In this document: positions 53,400 to 63,220 of the stretch, in pieces
How the letters are laid out: each line of letters opens with the position of its first letter
Position numbering within the stretch: position 1 is the first letter of the stretch
From: Brevibacterium antiquum CNRZ 918
Lineage (GTDB): Bacteria > Actinomycetota > Actinomycetes > Actinomycetales > Brevibacteriaceae
Direction: 5' to 3'
Length of the DNA stretch: 64,000 nt
NCBI RefSeq assembly: GCF_900169145.1
Contig: NZ_FXZD01000005.1
Coordinates: 1 to 64,000, forward strand
The notes under the pieces: generated by a model
Told to the model about the DNA's origin: nothing
Database searches by the model: none
Seen by the model: the letters and a program-made list of their open reading frames with translations, nothing else
Translations under genes and position numbers: made by a program

Positions 53400-55121
53400 T
53401 CAGCCCGGGTAGGAGGGGTCCTTGGCCGAGATGTCGATGAGCTTCTGCCAAGCATTGGAATTGTAGGAGTAGATGTCTCCGGATGAGCTCGTCACGAGGA
53501 TCGAGCGACCGTCTTCTCCGGAGGCGATCCGGCTGCCGTCGGGGACCTCACCCAGCTGTGCAGGAGGCCCGGTGACGCCGATGCGGAACGGCTGAACGTC
53601 TTTGCCTTCCGCCGCGGCCAACGCCACCAGCGAGGTCGATCCGGTCCAGGAGATGTCTTTGACCTCGTCGAAGTTCGACCCGACTTCGATCGGTGCCTCA
53701 GACACGGCGCTGGAAGGATTTCCCGACTTATCACGCGGGATACCGACGACGTCGATGCGTGACGGTTCTCCCTTGTGCCTGCTCAGCAACGCGATCCGAG
53801 TGCCGTCGCGGGAGACTTCCAGGTCGATGAGGTCTCGACGGGACAGGAAGTCCGCGGCGATCGTGTATTCCTTGCTGTCTTCGCCGATGGCTGTGAGCTC
53901 ACCCTCATTGGCGCGCTCACCGGTCCAGACCGTATTGAACCGGTCGATGCTGGGGCGCACGAGCTTTGTGCCCTTGAGGATCGGGGTCGCGTCACCGGCG
54001 TCGGCCTTGAGGCGCATCAGCTCCTTCCTGGAGTTCTGCAGGTAGACGTAGAGCGAATCGTCGACCGAGACTGCAGGGTCGCTGGCCTTGGCCTTGGACA
54101 GGTTCGGACTGTTCTCGACTTTGGCCACGGTCGTGCCCGAGATGCGTGAGAGCCGATCTTTGGCCAACACCACCGGGGGACCGTGAACCTGGACCGAGGA
54201 ATCAGTCTTCGACTGCAGGTCTTCTGAGACGACCTGTCCCCCGATGGTCAATTCGATGCTCGAAATTGAGGGAATGACCTTCAGCGTCGATGCGATCTGC
54301 TGTCGGATCAGCCCTTTTCCCTGGTCCGTCGGTGCTTCTCCCTGGTTGCCCAGGGCAATGTGCGCGACGCCGTTTTCGATGGTCACCACGTTCGTATCGC
54401 TGAGTTTCGCACCGTCGGGGATCGAGGTCACGACCGCACCTGAGAGGTACGGGGCCGGGCCGCTGAGGAGTTCGTTGATGAGAGCTGTCGGCGTCGACGA
54501 GGAACGGAGGAACCAACGGGAGTCCGGAACCAGGTAGGAGTAGTCGGAGGTGAAGAACTGAAGAGAGTAGTTGAGGAAGATCGTCTGGAACTCCGACTGC
54601 GAGATGAGCAGACCATCGGGCGCCGAGGCGATACGCCATTCCCCGTTCTCCTGCCGCAGCGAGAACTCCATGTTCGACTGGGTTCCCGGTTTGGTGGAGT
54701 TGAAGATACCCGAGGAATTGACAAGTCCGACGACGGGCGCCGACATAGTCAGCGTCTTCTGGTCGGAGGTGATTTCTTGGTTGAGCGAATCCAGATCGGT
54801 GTCGTTGGGCAGAAGCGACACCGATTCCTGCGGGTTCCACTCCTGTGCTTCGGCCTCTGTGAGAAAGGACTTGGCGACGGAGAAGTTGTTTCCTGTGCCG
54901 GCACCGGCGGAGAGGAAGCCGCGAACGATCTCACCGATGCTGTCCCCGGGTTCGGGCCCGTCGGGGATCCGAGCGCTGCTGGCGCCCGGGTCACCAGATC
55001 CTGCTTCGATGTGCCCCACGGGCGAATTGCTCGGGATTGAGGCACAGGCCCCCAGCGCCAGGCTGGCGAAGAGGGCGAGGATGAGCATGTGCAGCCCCTT
55101 CTTACGTCGGCGAGTCGTCAT
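53400..55121 (-). CDS. lpqB: lipoprotein LpqB (MtrAB accessory)
   Basis: This 573-aa lipoprotein has signal peptide KKGLHMLILALFASLALGAC with lipobox cysteine C26. A GerMN domain follows (LINELLSGPAPYLSGAVVTS, about 210-235, then SISSIELTIGG). The C-terminal beta-propeller-like LpqB domain has LYVYLQNSRKELMRLKAD and VSRDGTRIALLSRH. It sits outside the membrane and modulates the MtrB sensor. The start overlaps the mtrB stop by 4 bp (ATGA), so mtrA-mtrB-lpqB are translated as a chain. Confidence 0.95.
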   Translation of the reverse strand: MTTRRRKKGLHMLILALFASLALGACASIPSNSPVGHIEAGSGDPGASSARIPDGPEPGDSIGEIVRGFLSAGAGTGNNFSVAKSFLTEAEAQEWNPQESVSLLPNDTDLDSLNQEITSDQKTLTMSAPVVGLVNSSGIFNSTKPGTQSNMEFSLRQENGEWRIASAPDGLLISQSEFQTIFLNYSLQFFTSDYSYLVPDSRWFLRSSSTPTALINELLSGPAPYLSGAVVTSIPDGAKLSDTNVVTIENGVAHIALGNQGEAPTDQGKGLIRQQIASTLKVIPSISSIELTIGGQVVSEDLQSKTDSSVQVHGPPVVLAKDRLSRISGTTVAKVENSPNLSKAKASDPAVSVDDSLYVYLQNSRKELMRLKADAGDATPILKGTKLVRPSIDRFNTVWTGERANEGELTAIGEDSKEYTIAADFLSRRDLIDLEVSRDGTRIALLSRHKGEPSRIDVVGIPRDKSGNPSSAVSEAPIEVGSNFDEVKDISWTGSTSLVALAAAEGKDVQPFRIGVTGPPAQLGEVPDGSRIASGEDGRSILVTSSSGDIYSYNSNAWQKLIDISAKDPSYPG

Positions 55122-57112
55122 GACTGCGATCCTCCTTCGGGTGCCGCATCAGGGGGCCAAACGGTGTCCATGTCAATGTGAATGCTGGTATCGGGATCGG
55201 CGTCCACTCCAGTGTCGGTGTCGTCGCGGGTGTCGTCACCAGTCGTGTCGCCAGTGTGCTCAGCGTCGTCGACACCCTCTGTGGCCGTGGCACTCTCAAC
55301 GCCGACTGAGCGCTCTGGACCCCCGACGAGGTCAGCACCGTCGTCGATGGTGGCCGCATCGCCATGGATGACCTCCGGTCCATCAACATACCCTTCGTGG
55401 GTGGGAGGAGCCTGCCCGGTTTCGACCACGATGGGAATGGACCCCGTCTGGATCCGCACGGAACCGTCCGAAGACAGCGGGCCCGCCACCAGGGCAGCAC
55501 CCTGGATCTGTGCATCCCGAGGCGGCAGGGGCAGAGGCGAGGAGGTGATCTCCTGATCGGGACGGCGTGGGATGGTCAGGCGGAAGCATGAGCCTTCTCC
55601 AGGTTTGCCCCAGACCTGCAGCCAACCGTTGTGCAGATGGGCGTCCTCGAGTGAGATCGCCAGTCCCAGGCCAGACCCGCCCAGGGTGCGTTTGCGAGCG
55701 GGGTCCGCACGCCAGAAGCGGTCGAAGACGTGCTCGACCTGTTCGTCGTTCATTCCCACCCCGTGGTCGCGTACACTCACGGCCACTGCCTCGGCGTTGG
55801 AGGCGACATAGATGTCGATCGGGTTGGTCTCTCCGTGTTCGATCGCGTTGACGACGAGGTTGCGCACGATGCGCGTGATCCGTACCCGGTCGACCTCGGC
55901 CATCACCGGTGATGAAGGGGCGTGGACGACGATGTTCGTCGACATCTGATCGGCCACCATCGACACCGTCTCGATGATCGAGGTGACGATTGCCCCGACG
56001 TCGACGGGCTTGGCCACCAGCGCAGCGGCACCGGCATCGTAACGGGAGATCTCAAGCAGATCCGAGAGGAGACTGTCGAACCTCTCCGCCTGCGAATTGA
56101 GCAACTCGGCGCTGCGGGCCGTGACAGGATCCAGGTCATCACGCGAGTCGTAGATGAGGTCCGCGGCAGCCCGGATCGTCGTCAGAGGTGTGCGCAGCTC
56201 ATGAGAGACGTCGGAGACGAACTGGCGCTGCAGCACGGACAGTCGCTCCATCTGCTGGATCTGATGTTGGAGGGTGTCGGCCATGTCATTGAAGGACTCC
56301 CCCAGCACCGCGATTTCGTCATTGCCGTGGACCGGCATGCGCTCGTCCAGATCACCATCGGCGATCAGACGTGCCACCTCGGCACCGGTGCGCACCGGGG
56401 TCACCACGAGTCGGGTGACGATCCACGCCACAGCACCCACGAGAACGACGAGGACGAGTGCTGCGACGAGCATCGACCTCTGGACGAAGTCCAGGGTGTC
56501 CTGCTGCTCCGACAGGTCACCCAGATAGTAGAGCTGGAACTGTCCGGCGCCGGGGATTTGGAGCTCTTGGGAGATCAGCAGTCCGGGTCCCGACCCATCG
56601 GGAAGCGCCACAGACTGGTAGAGCATATCGTCGGTCGGGGCCTTGCCGATGGCGTCTTTGAGCTCATCGGTGATGGGCAGCTTGACCGCAGAACCAGCAG
56701 AGTCTGTCGTCCCGGTACTGATCGTTGAGAACGAGGAGTTCGGATCGCTGGGCTCCAAGGTCAGCGAATACACGGACCCGGTGGAACGGTTGTAGATCGA
56801 CGACAGCTGAGAACTCAGCTTCTCCTGTGTCACGGCCTGCCCGTCGACGGGGGCGAGGCTGCGCAGCTCGGAGACGATGGTCCCGGCCTGGGACGACAGG
56901 GACTGGAGCCTGGTGTCGAAGAGGCCACGCGAAATCTGCTGTGACATGTACGTCCCCACCCCGAAGATGGCCACGGAGGTGAGGACGATGGTGAGAACGA
57001 CGATGCGCAGCTGCAGGGAATGGCTGAATGAGCGGAGGAGGAACTTCCAGAACGTCCGGATCGCCGAGGCTGCGGTGCGGATCGCTCCGCCCACAGCCGA
57101 AGCGCGACTCAC
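55118..57112 (-). CDS. mtrB: sensor histidine kinase MtrB
   Basis: This 664-aa membrane kinase controls MtrA in cell-wall and division homeostasis. It has TM1 about 36-57 (RIVVLTIVLTSVAIFGVGTY), an extracytoplasmic sensor to 212, TM2 213-235, and HAMP to about 290. HisKA has phospho-acceptor H304 in FVSDVSHELRTPL. The HATPase motifs are NLVVNAIEHGE, then DHGVGM and GGSGLGLAI. After about residue 520 a 140-residue Pro/Asp/Thr/Gly-rich acidic tail follows, which I think is longer than in mycobacteria. The GTG at 57112 overlaps the mtrA stop (GTGA). Longer open frame upstream is the antisense of mtrA. Confidence 0.95.
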   Translation of the reverse strand: MSRASAVGGAIRTAASAIRTFWKFLLRSFSHSLQLRIVVLTIVLTSVAIFGVGTYMSQQISRGLFDTRLQSLSSQAGTIVSELRSLAPVDGQAVTQEKLSSQLSSIYNRSTGSVYSLTLEPSDPNSSFSTISTGTTDSAGSAVKLPITDELKDAIGKAPTDDMLYQSVALPDGSGPGLLISQELQIPGAGQFQLYYLGDLSEQQDTLDFVQRSMLVAALVLVVLVGAVAWIVTRLVVTPVRTGAEVARLIADGDLDERMPVHGNDEIAVLGESFNDMADTLQHQIQQMERLSVLQRQFVSDVSHELRTPLTTIRAAADLIYDSRDDLDPVTARSAELLNSQAERFDSLLSDLLEISRYDAGAAALVAKPVDVGAIVTSIIETVSMVADQMSTNIVVHAPSSPVMAEVDRVRITRIVRNLVVNAIEHGETNPIDIYVASNAEAVAVSVRDHGVGMNDEQVEHVFDRFWRADPARKRTLGGSGLGLAISLEDAHLHNGWLQVWGKPGEGSCFRLTIPRRPDQEITSSPLPLPPRDAQIQGAALVAGPLSSDGSVRIQTGSIPIVVETGQAPPTHEGYVDGPEVIHGDAATIDDGADLVGGPERSVGVESATATEGVDDAEHTGDTTGDDTRDDTDTGVDADPDTSIHIDMDTVWPPDAAPEGGSQS

Positions 57113-57789
57113 GCCGCTCTGCCTGCTTTGTATCCGACGCCGCGAACGGTGACGATGATGTCCGGCTTCTCCGGGTCGCGTTCTATCTTCGAGCGCAGAC
57201 GCTGCACGTGGACGTTCACGAGGCGCGTGTCCGCCGCATGCCGGTAGCCCCACACTTCTTCGAGCAGGATCTCGCGGGAGAACACCTGCCATGGTTTGCG
57301 GGCCAGGGCCACCAGCAGATCGAACTCGAGCGGGGTCAGCGAGACCGGGGAACCGCCCTTGGTCACAGTGTGACCGGCAACGTCGACGACAACATCACCG
57401 ACGGTGAGCAGCTCCGGTGCCTGCGGCTCGGAGATCCGCAGACGGGCACGCACCCTGGCAATGAGTTCTTTGGGTTTGAACGGTTTTGGAACATAGTCGT
57501 CGGCACCGGATTCCAGACCGAGGACAACGTCCACGGTGTCCGACTTCGCCGTGAGCATGATGATCGGCACCGAGGAGATCTCGCGGATCTCTCGGCAGAC
57601 CTCGAGCCCGTCCTTTCCAGGCAGCATGAGGTCCAGGAGGACGAGGTCCGGGTTCACCTTCTCGAATTCACCGAAGGCCTGATCGCCGGTAGCGCAGAAA
57701 AAGGGCTCGAAGCCTTCACTTCTGAGCACAATTCCGATCATTTCGGCCAAAGCCGTGTCATCATCAACTACGAGGATACGAGCGTTCAT
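57109..57789 (-). CDS. mtrA: response regulator MtrA
   Basis: This 226-aa OmpR-family response regulator has ILVVDDDTALAEMIG at the N-terminus, phospho-acceptor D53 in LVLLDLMLPGKDGLE, the LTAK switch region and the winged-helix DNA-binding domain (VSLTPLEFDLLVALARKP, then RLVNVHVQRLRSKIERDP). It is essential in many actinobacteria for division and wall genes. The ATG at 57789 follows TGGAGAG. The frame upstream to 57834 is not needed. It is the first gene of mtrA-mtrB-lpqB, with 132 bp to the divergent membrane-protein operon. Confidence 0.97.
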   Translation of the reverse strand: MNARILVVDDDTALAEMIGIVLRSEGFEPFFCATGDQAFGEFEKVNPDLVLLDLMLPGKDGLEVCREIREISSVPIIMLTAKSDTVDVVLGLESGADDYVPKPFKPKELIARVRARLRISEPQAPELLTVGDVVVDVAGHTVTKGGSPVSLTPLEFDLLVALARKPWQVFSREILLEEVWGYRHAADTRLVNVHVQRLRSKIERDPEKPDIIVTVRGVGYKAGRAA

Positions 57790-57921
57790 CTCTCCATTGT
57801 CGCTTATGAGCGTCCCATCTTTCGACCTCGACACCCCTTCCCGTGAATGCAGACGTTGTGAACTCGGCTTCAGGAGCGGTTCGACTCGGCGGTGGGCTGA
57901 AAATCATGGCAGGATTGTCCG

Positions 57922-58977
57922 GTGATGGGACGATCGAATGCGTGGACCTCCGAGGTCGACTGGCAGACCGGTCAGTGGCAGCGACGAGATCAGGGCCCGA
58001 CGCATCACGAATGGCACCCGCCTTCCCCGCGTGGAGTCCTGGCCAAGCGGCCACTGACCTTCTTCGAGGTGCTCGATTCCGGCTTCCGACTGCTGCGTTT
58101 CGTCCCCGGGCTCACCATCGGTGCGGCCCTCATCGTGTTCACGCTGTGGACTCTCGTCCTCACCGCGGTCGGTACCTTCGCCGTCCTTGAGTTCCTGCCC
58201 TTCCTCAACGACCTCGTCAGCAATGACGATGCGATGTCCGGGTTCTTCCTGCTCGCACAGATGGGGTCGTTTGCGATCAGCCTGCTCAGCCTCGGCGTCG
58301 CTCATTTCCTTGCCGGACTTGCCGCCAGCGGTGCCGAGAGCTCGTTCGGGGCACGTAAGACCACTCTGACGCACTCGTGGAGGTCTCTGCACGGGCGCCG
58401 CTGGTCACTGATTCTGACTGCCCTGCTCCTGGGAGCCATCAATCTGGGCCTGCTCATTCTGCTCGGGCTGCCCTCTCTTCTGTTTGCACTGTTCGACAAC
58501 ACGGGCCTCGCGATCGTCACCGCTTTTCTCGCGCTGGGACTCTGGCTGTGCGCCTTGATCTGGCTCAATCTGCGGTTCGCCTTCACCGGCTCCGCAATCG
58601 CCGTCGAAAGGTTAGGCGTGCGAGCCGCTCTGAGACGCTCCTGGAAGCTGACCGGCAGCGGATTCTGGCGTACCTTCGGACAATTGGGCCTCGGCTACTT
58701 CCTGTCCACCCAGCTGGTGCAGCTCATCATCACCCCCCTCGTCACAGTCGTCACCGTCGTCGCCACGATCGCCATCGGCACCGCTGCTGCCGGTTCTTCA
58801 TCGACGACGGTCATCCTCGTCATCGCCGGAGCGATTCTCCTGCTCCTGACGACGGTGTCATCGGCAATTCTCTTCGCCTACTTCTCGTGCCTCGTCTGCG
58901 TCTGCTACTTTGACCAGCGCATGCGCTCCGAAGGGTTCGACCTGGTCCTCATCCGCCGTGAGGAGGGCACTGCATGA
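57922..58977 (+). CDS. multi-pass membrane protein (GDPD membrane-domain-like)
   Basis: This 351-aa protein has about six membrane helices, such as LTIGAALIVFTLWTLVLTAV and LILTALLLGAINLGLLILLG. Arg-rich RLGVRAALRRSWKLTGSGFW is typical of the 'glycerophosphoryl diester phosphodiesterase membrane domain' group, and it ends with a cytoplasmic FDQRMRSEGFDLVLIRREE. The first 40 residues are hydrophilic. Start may be GTG 57922 or ATG 57925, with AGGA upstream. It is the first gene of a five-gene unit and overlaps the DUF4129 gene by 4 bp. It may help organise a membrane complex with the MoxR system. Confidence 0.8.
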   Translation: MMGRSNAWTSEVDWQTGQWQRRDQGPTHHEWHPPSPRGVLAKRPLTFFEVLDSGFRLLRFVPGLTIGAALIVFTLWTLVLTAVGTFAVLEFLPFLNDLVSNDDAMSGFFLLAQMGSFAISLLSLGVAHFLAGLAASGAESSFGARKTTLTHSWRSLHGRRWSLILTALLLGAINLGLLILLGLPSLLFALFDNTGLAIVTAFLALGLWLCALIWLNLRFAFTGSAIAVERLGVRAALRRSWKLTGSGFWRTFGQLGLGYFLSTQLVQLIITPLVTVVTVVATIAIGTAAAGSSSTTVILVIAGAILLLLTTVSSAILFAYFSCLVCVCYFDQRMRSEGFDLVLIRREEGTA

Positions 58978-59630
58978 GCATGCTTGGCAGTTCGACCATC
59001 GATCGTGAAACCGGCCGGGAATGGGTCGAAGGCGAGCTCTCGAAGAAGGAGTACTCGGACACAGACCTCACCCCTTTGGAGCAGCTCGGACAATGGCTGA
59101 GCAACATCTGGGACTCGATCGTCTCCAGCGCACTTCAAGGCAACTCTCCCTGGCTGATTCTCATCGTCGTCGTGGCACTGGCTGCCATTGTCGGACTCAT
59201 CATCTGGCGGGTCCGCCGAGTCGGGCTGAGGAAGACTTCTCTGCCTCTGTCGGCCTTCGACCCTGTCGTCGCCTCGCCAGAGCCCGGCCCTTGGAGGGAC
59301 AGTGCGCTAGCCGCCGCCGAGCGCGGCGACATGATGACCGCGGTCATCGATTCCGCACGTGCCATCTTCGCAGTGCTCTCCCAGAAGCAGATCATCACAC
59401 TCGATTCGGCGTCGACAGCCAGCGAGCTCAGCCGCACTGCCGGAGGCGAACTGCCCGAGCATCGGCAGGAACTGGCCCGGGTTGCCAACGCCTTCAACGA
59501 CCTCCTCTTCGGTGCGGACCCGGCCCAGACCTCGATTGCTTCACTGAATGCGACTTATAGCGAGTTCCTTGCACTTGATGAGAGCCTGAGTGCCCTGACT
59601 CCACGGCATCGATCGGCGGTGGCATCATGA
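58974..59630 (+). CDS. DUF4129 membrane protein
   Basis: This 218-aa protein has a cytoplasmic or outer N-terminus (SSTIDRETGREWVEGELSKK), one strong helix (SPWLILIVVVALAAIVGLII, about 60-80) and a C-terminal helical DUF4129 domain (LAAAERGDMMTAVIDSARAI, then LARVANAFNDLLFG). DUF4129 domains occur next to transglutaminase-like and MoxR-DUF58 genes. It is coupled at both ends by ATGA overlaps with its neighbours, which strongly suggests one complex. Confidence 0.88.
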   Translation: MSMLGSSTIDRETGREWVEGELSKKEYSDTDLTPLEQLGQWLSNIWDSIVSSALQGNSPWLILIVVVALAAIVGLIIWRVRRVGLRKTSLPLSAFDPVVASPEPGPWRDSALAAAERGDMMTAVIDSARAIFAVLSQKQIITLDSASTASELSRTAGGELPEHRQELARVANAFNDLLFGADPAQTSIASLNATYSEFLALDESLSALTPRHRSAVAS

Positions 59631-60888
59631 GCGCCCTCATCGACGTCGCCACCAGAGGCACTCGCGCCAGCGCGGCGGTCCCAGTGACCGCTCGGCTGAG
59701 ATCGGCTGGGGTGTGGATCGTCGCGGCCGTCGTCATCCTCATCACCGTGATCGCGACGATGCTGATGACCTCTGACCGTGGGTCCCAGCTGCCGCTGCAT
59801 TACGATTCCACTGCTCGCGATGGTATGAAGGCCATGGTCGAAACACTGCGCGACCACGGGGTCGACGTCACCACCACCGAGGATTTCGACACGGCTCACA
59901 AGGCCTCCGGACAGCCGGAGACGACACTCCTGATTCCAACGAAGGCCGACCTGCTCTCGCAGGGCGACATCGACGGCTTCCGGTCTCAGCTCGCTGCCAA
60001 CGACAACCGGCTGGCGCTCATCGATCCCGGCTACACGGTCCAGGGCTTCACCAACCGCATCACGGTCGATGACAGCGTCAGTCCCCTGGCGACACCGGAG
60101 AAGATCTCACAGGCTGATTGCGATGTGCCGGCTGCCCAGGCTGCCGGCTCGGTTGAGACCGGCGATACGGAGTATGCCGAGGCCCGGAAGGGCACCGAGG
60201 GTCTGAGCACCTGCTATCCATTCACCGGCCCCGGCGTCACACAGATCGACGGCGGCGAAGTCACCCCCGGGTCGGCGCGCGGCCAGCTCATCGTCGATGA
60301 GGGCGACGGAGGCAAGGGAGGCTTCCCCATCACCGTCCTGGGCAATCCCGACTGGGTGACCAACGCCGGCATCGATGACGAGGGCCATGCCTCACTGGTG
60401 CTCTCCCAGCTGTCGCAGACCGACCACCTTGTCGTCTACTACCCCACCGAGTCCGGTGAGTTCGAGTCGCCGCCGTCGACCCTGGACTATGTGCCCAGCT
60501 GGTTCATCGCCGGAGCCCTGTGGCTGGTTCCGTGCGTCTTCATCCTCCTGCTCATCCTCGGCCGCAGATTCGGTCCCCTGGCGATCGAACGACTGCCGGT
60601 CATCGTTCCCGCGGTGGAGACGGTGCACGGCCGGGCGGCTCTGGCCGCGCGCAGCCACGACCGGACCGGGGCTCTGCACACCCTGCGCACGGGCTCCCTG
60701 CTGCGCATTGTGAAACGGTTGGCCCTGAGTCCCGAAGCCGGCCATCGCGACATCATCGCCGGCATCGCGAACGCGACAGGCCGCGACCCGGCCCAGGTCG
60801 AATGGGTCTTCTCCTCGGCCACGCCCCGCACCGACTCAGAGCTGCAGAAAATCGTCCATCTGCTCACCCTCATCGAAAGTGAGATCTC

Positions 60889-60892
<4 letters not shown>
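59627..60892 (+). CDS. DUF4350 membrane protein
   Basis: This 421-aa protein has TM1 (AGVWIVAAVVILITVIATML, about 24-43) and an extracytoplasmic DUF4350 domain (MKAMVETLRDHGVDVTTTED, about 66-85; then LLIPTKADLLSQGDIDGF). A second helix (WFIAGALWLVPCVFILLLIL, about 290-309) and a cytoplasmic C-terminus (RTGALHTLRTGSLLRIVKRL) follow. DUF4350 resembles a GATase-like sensor fold. Both ends overlap their neighbours by ATGA. It is probably the membrane sensor or substrate-handling part of the MoxR-DUF58 machinery. Confidence 0.88.
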
Positions 60893-61902
<1,010 letters not shown>

Positions 61903-63189
61903 ATGACCACCCGACTGCTCCTGCTGGCCCTGCTCGGGCTCGTTCCCGTCATGCTCGTGCCGGGGTGGACGAGTGCACTGATCGTGGCCGGCGTCATCGT
62001 TGTCATCGCACTGTTCGACTTCTTCCTCGTTCCCCCGCCGAGGTTGGTCTCCCTGCAGCGCACACCTGGGCCGATGGTCCGGCTGGGTGACCCCACCGAC
62101 TGCACACTCACCCTGGTCAACGAGTCCCCCAAACGTCTGCGCGTCGCGGTTCGTGATGCTTGGTCACCCAGTGCAGGAGCCAAGAACACCCGCTCACATT
62201 TCGACCTGCCCCCGGGCGAGAACACACGGGTGGTCACACAGCTTCTGCCCGTGCGCCGCGGCGCCCTGCACGCGGACAAGGTCACCATCCGCTCCCGCAG
62301 CGTCCTCGGGTTCATCGCCCGACAGAAGAGCTTCGATGTGCCGGCGATCGTCCGGGTCCTGCCCCCGTTCATCTCCCGACGCGAACTTCCGTCGAAGACG
62401 CAGAAGCTGCGTGAACTCGACGGCCGATCTGCCGTGATGATCCGCGGCATGGGCACGGAGTTCGATTCCCTGCGCGACTACGTCGATGGTGATGATGTGC
62501 GCTCAATCGACTGGCGTGCCAGCGCCCGCGCCCAGGACCTGGTCGTCAAGACCTGGCGACCCGAGCGTGACCGCAGGGTCGTCATCGTCGTCGATTCCTC
62601 GAGGCTGGCTGCGCGACGGTGCGGAGACGGCACGATCTTCGATGCTGCCCTGGAGTCTGCCCTGCTGTTGACTGCTCTGGCCTCTGGAGCAGGTGACCGA
62701 GTCGATGTCATCGTCGCCGATGCACGTATCCGCGCAATCGCCTCAAGCCATCGTTCGAAGGATCCAGTCCATGACCTGTCTGTGGCGCTGACAACGGTCC
62801 ACCCGGAACTCTACGATGCCGACTGGGAGCAGATCTCGTCGACCGTTCTGGCCACCTCACGCCAGCATGCCCTCGTCGTCCTCGTCACCGCTTTGGATGA
62901 GGGCAGCGTCTCTGATGAGATCCTGCCGGTTCTGCCGACACTGTTGGCCCGTCACCGGGTGGTGCTGGCTTCGGTGGAGGACCCTGGCCTGAGCGAACTG
63001 ACGGCGAAGCGCGAGAGCCCAGATGAGATCTTCACGGCCGCCGCTGCAGAATCGGAGCTGCTGACGTCGAAGTCCCTGCAGACTCGTCTGCGTGGAGCCG
63101 GTGTCCAGTCCGTCGAAGCCGGCCCCGATGACCTGCCTGGTGCACTGGCCGATCTCTACATCAACCTCAAGGCCACGGGCAAGCTTTAG
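61903..63189 (+). CDS. DUF58 domain protein (MoxR partner)
   Basis: This 428-aa protein begins with two closely spaced hydrophobic helices (LLLLALLGLVPVMLVPGWTS, then ALIVAGVIVVIALFDFFLV). A beta-sandwich region (residues 50-170) precedes the DUF58 core EFDSLRDYVDGDDVRSIDWR (about 187-206). The VWA-like part follows with RRVVIVVDSSRLAARRCGD, a DxS-type MIDAS start. It is the last gene of the coupled operon and convergent with the SpoIIM-family gene. It likely presents substrates to the MoxR ATPase at the membrane. Confidence 0.92.
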   Translation: MTTRLLLLALLGLVPVMLVPGWTSALIVAGVIVVIALFDFFLVPPPRLVSLQRTPGPMVRLGDPTDCTLTLVNESPKRLRVAVRDAWSPSAGAKNTRSHFDLPPGENTRVVTQLLPVRRGALHADKVTIRSRSVLGFIARQKSFDVPAIVRVLPPFISRRELPSKTQKLRELDGRSAVMIRGMGTEFDSLRDYVDGDDVRSIDWRASARAQDLVVKTWRPERDRRVVIVVDSSRLAARRCGDGTIFDAALESALLLTALASGAGDRVDVIVADARIRAIASSHRSKDPVHDLSVALTTVHPELYDADWEQISSTVLATSRQHALVVLVTALDEGSVSDEILPVLPTLLARHRVVLASVEDPGLSELTAKRESPDEIFTAAAAESELLTSKSLQTRLRGAGVQSVEAGPDDLPGALADLYINLKATGKL

Positions 63190-63220
63190 TGCCCTCACAC
63201 AGCGGTGGAGGTTCTGCCGG

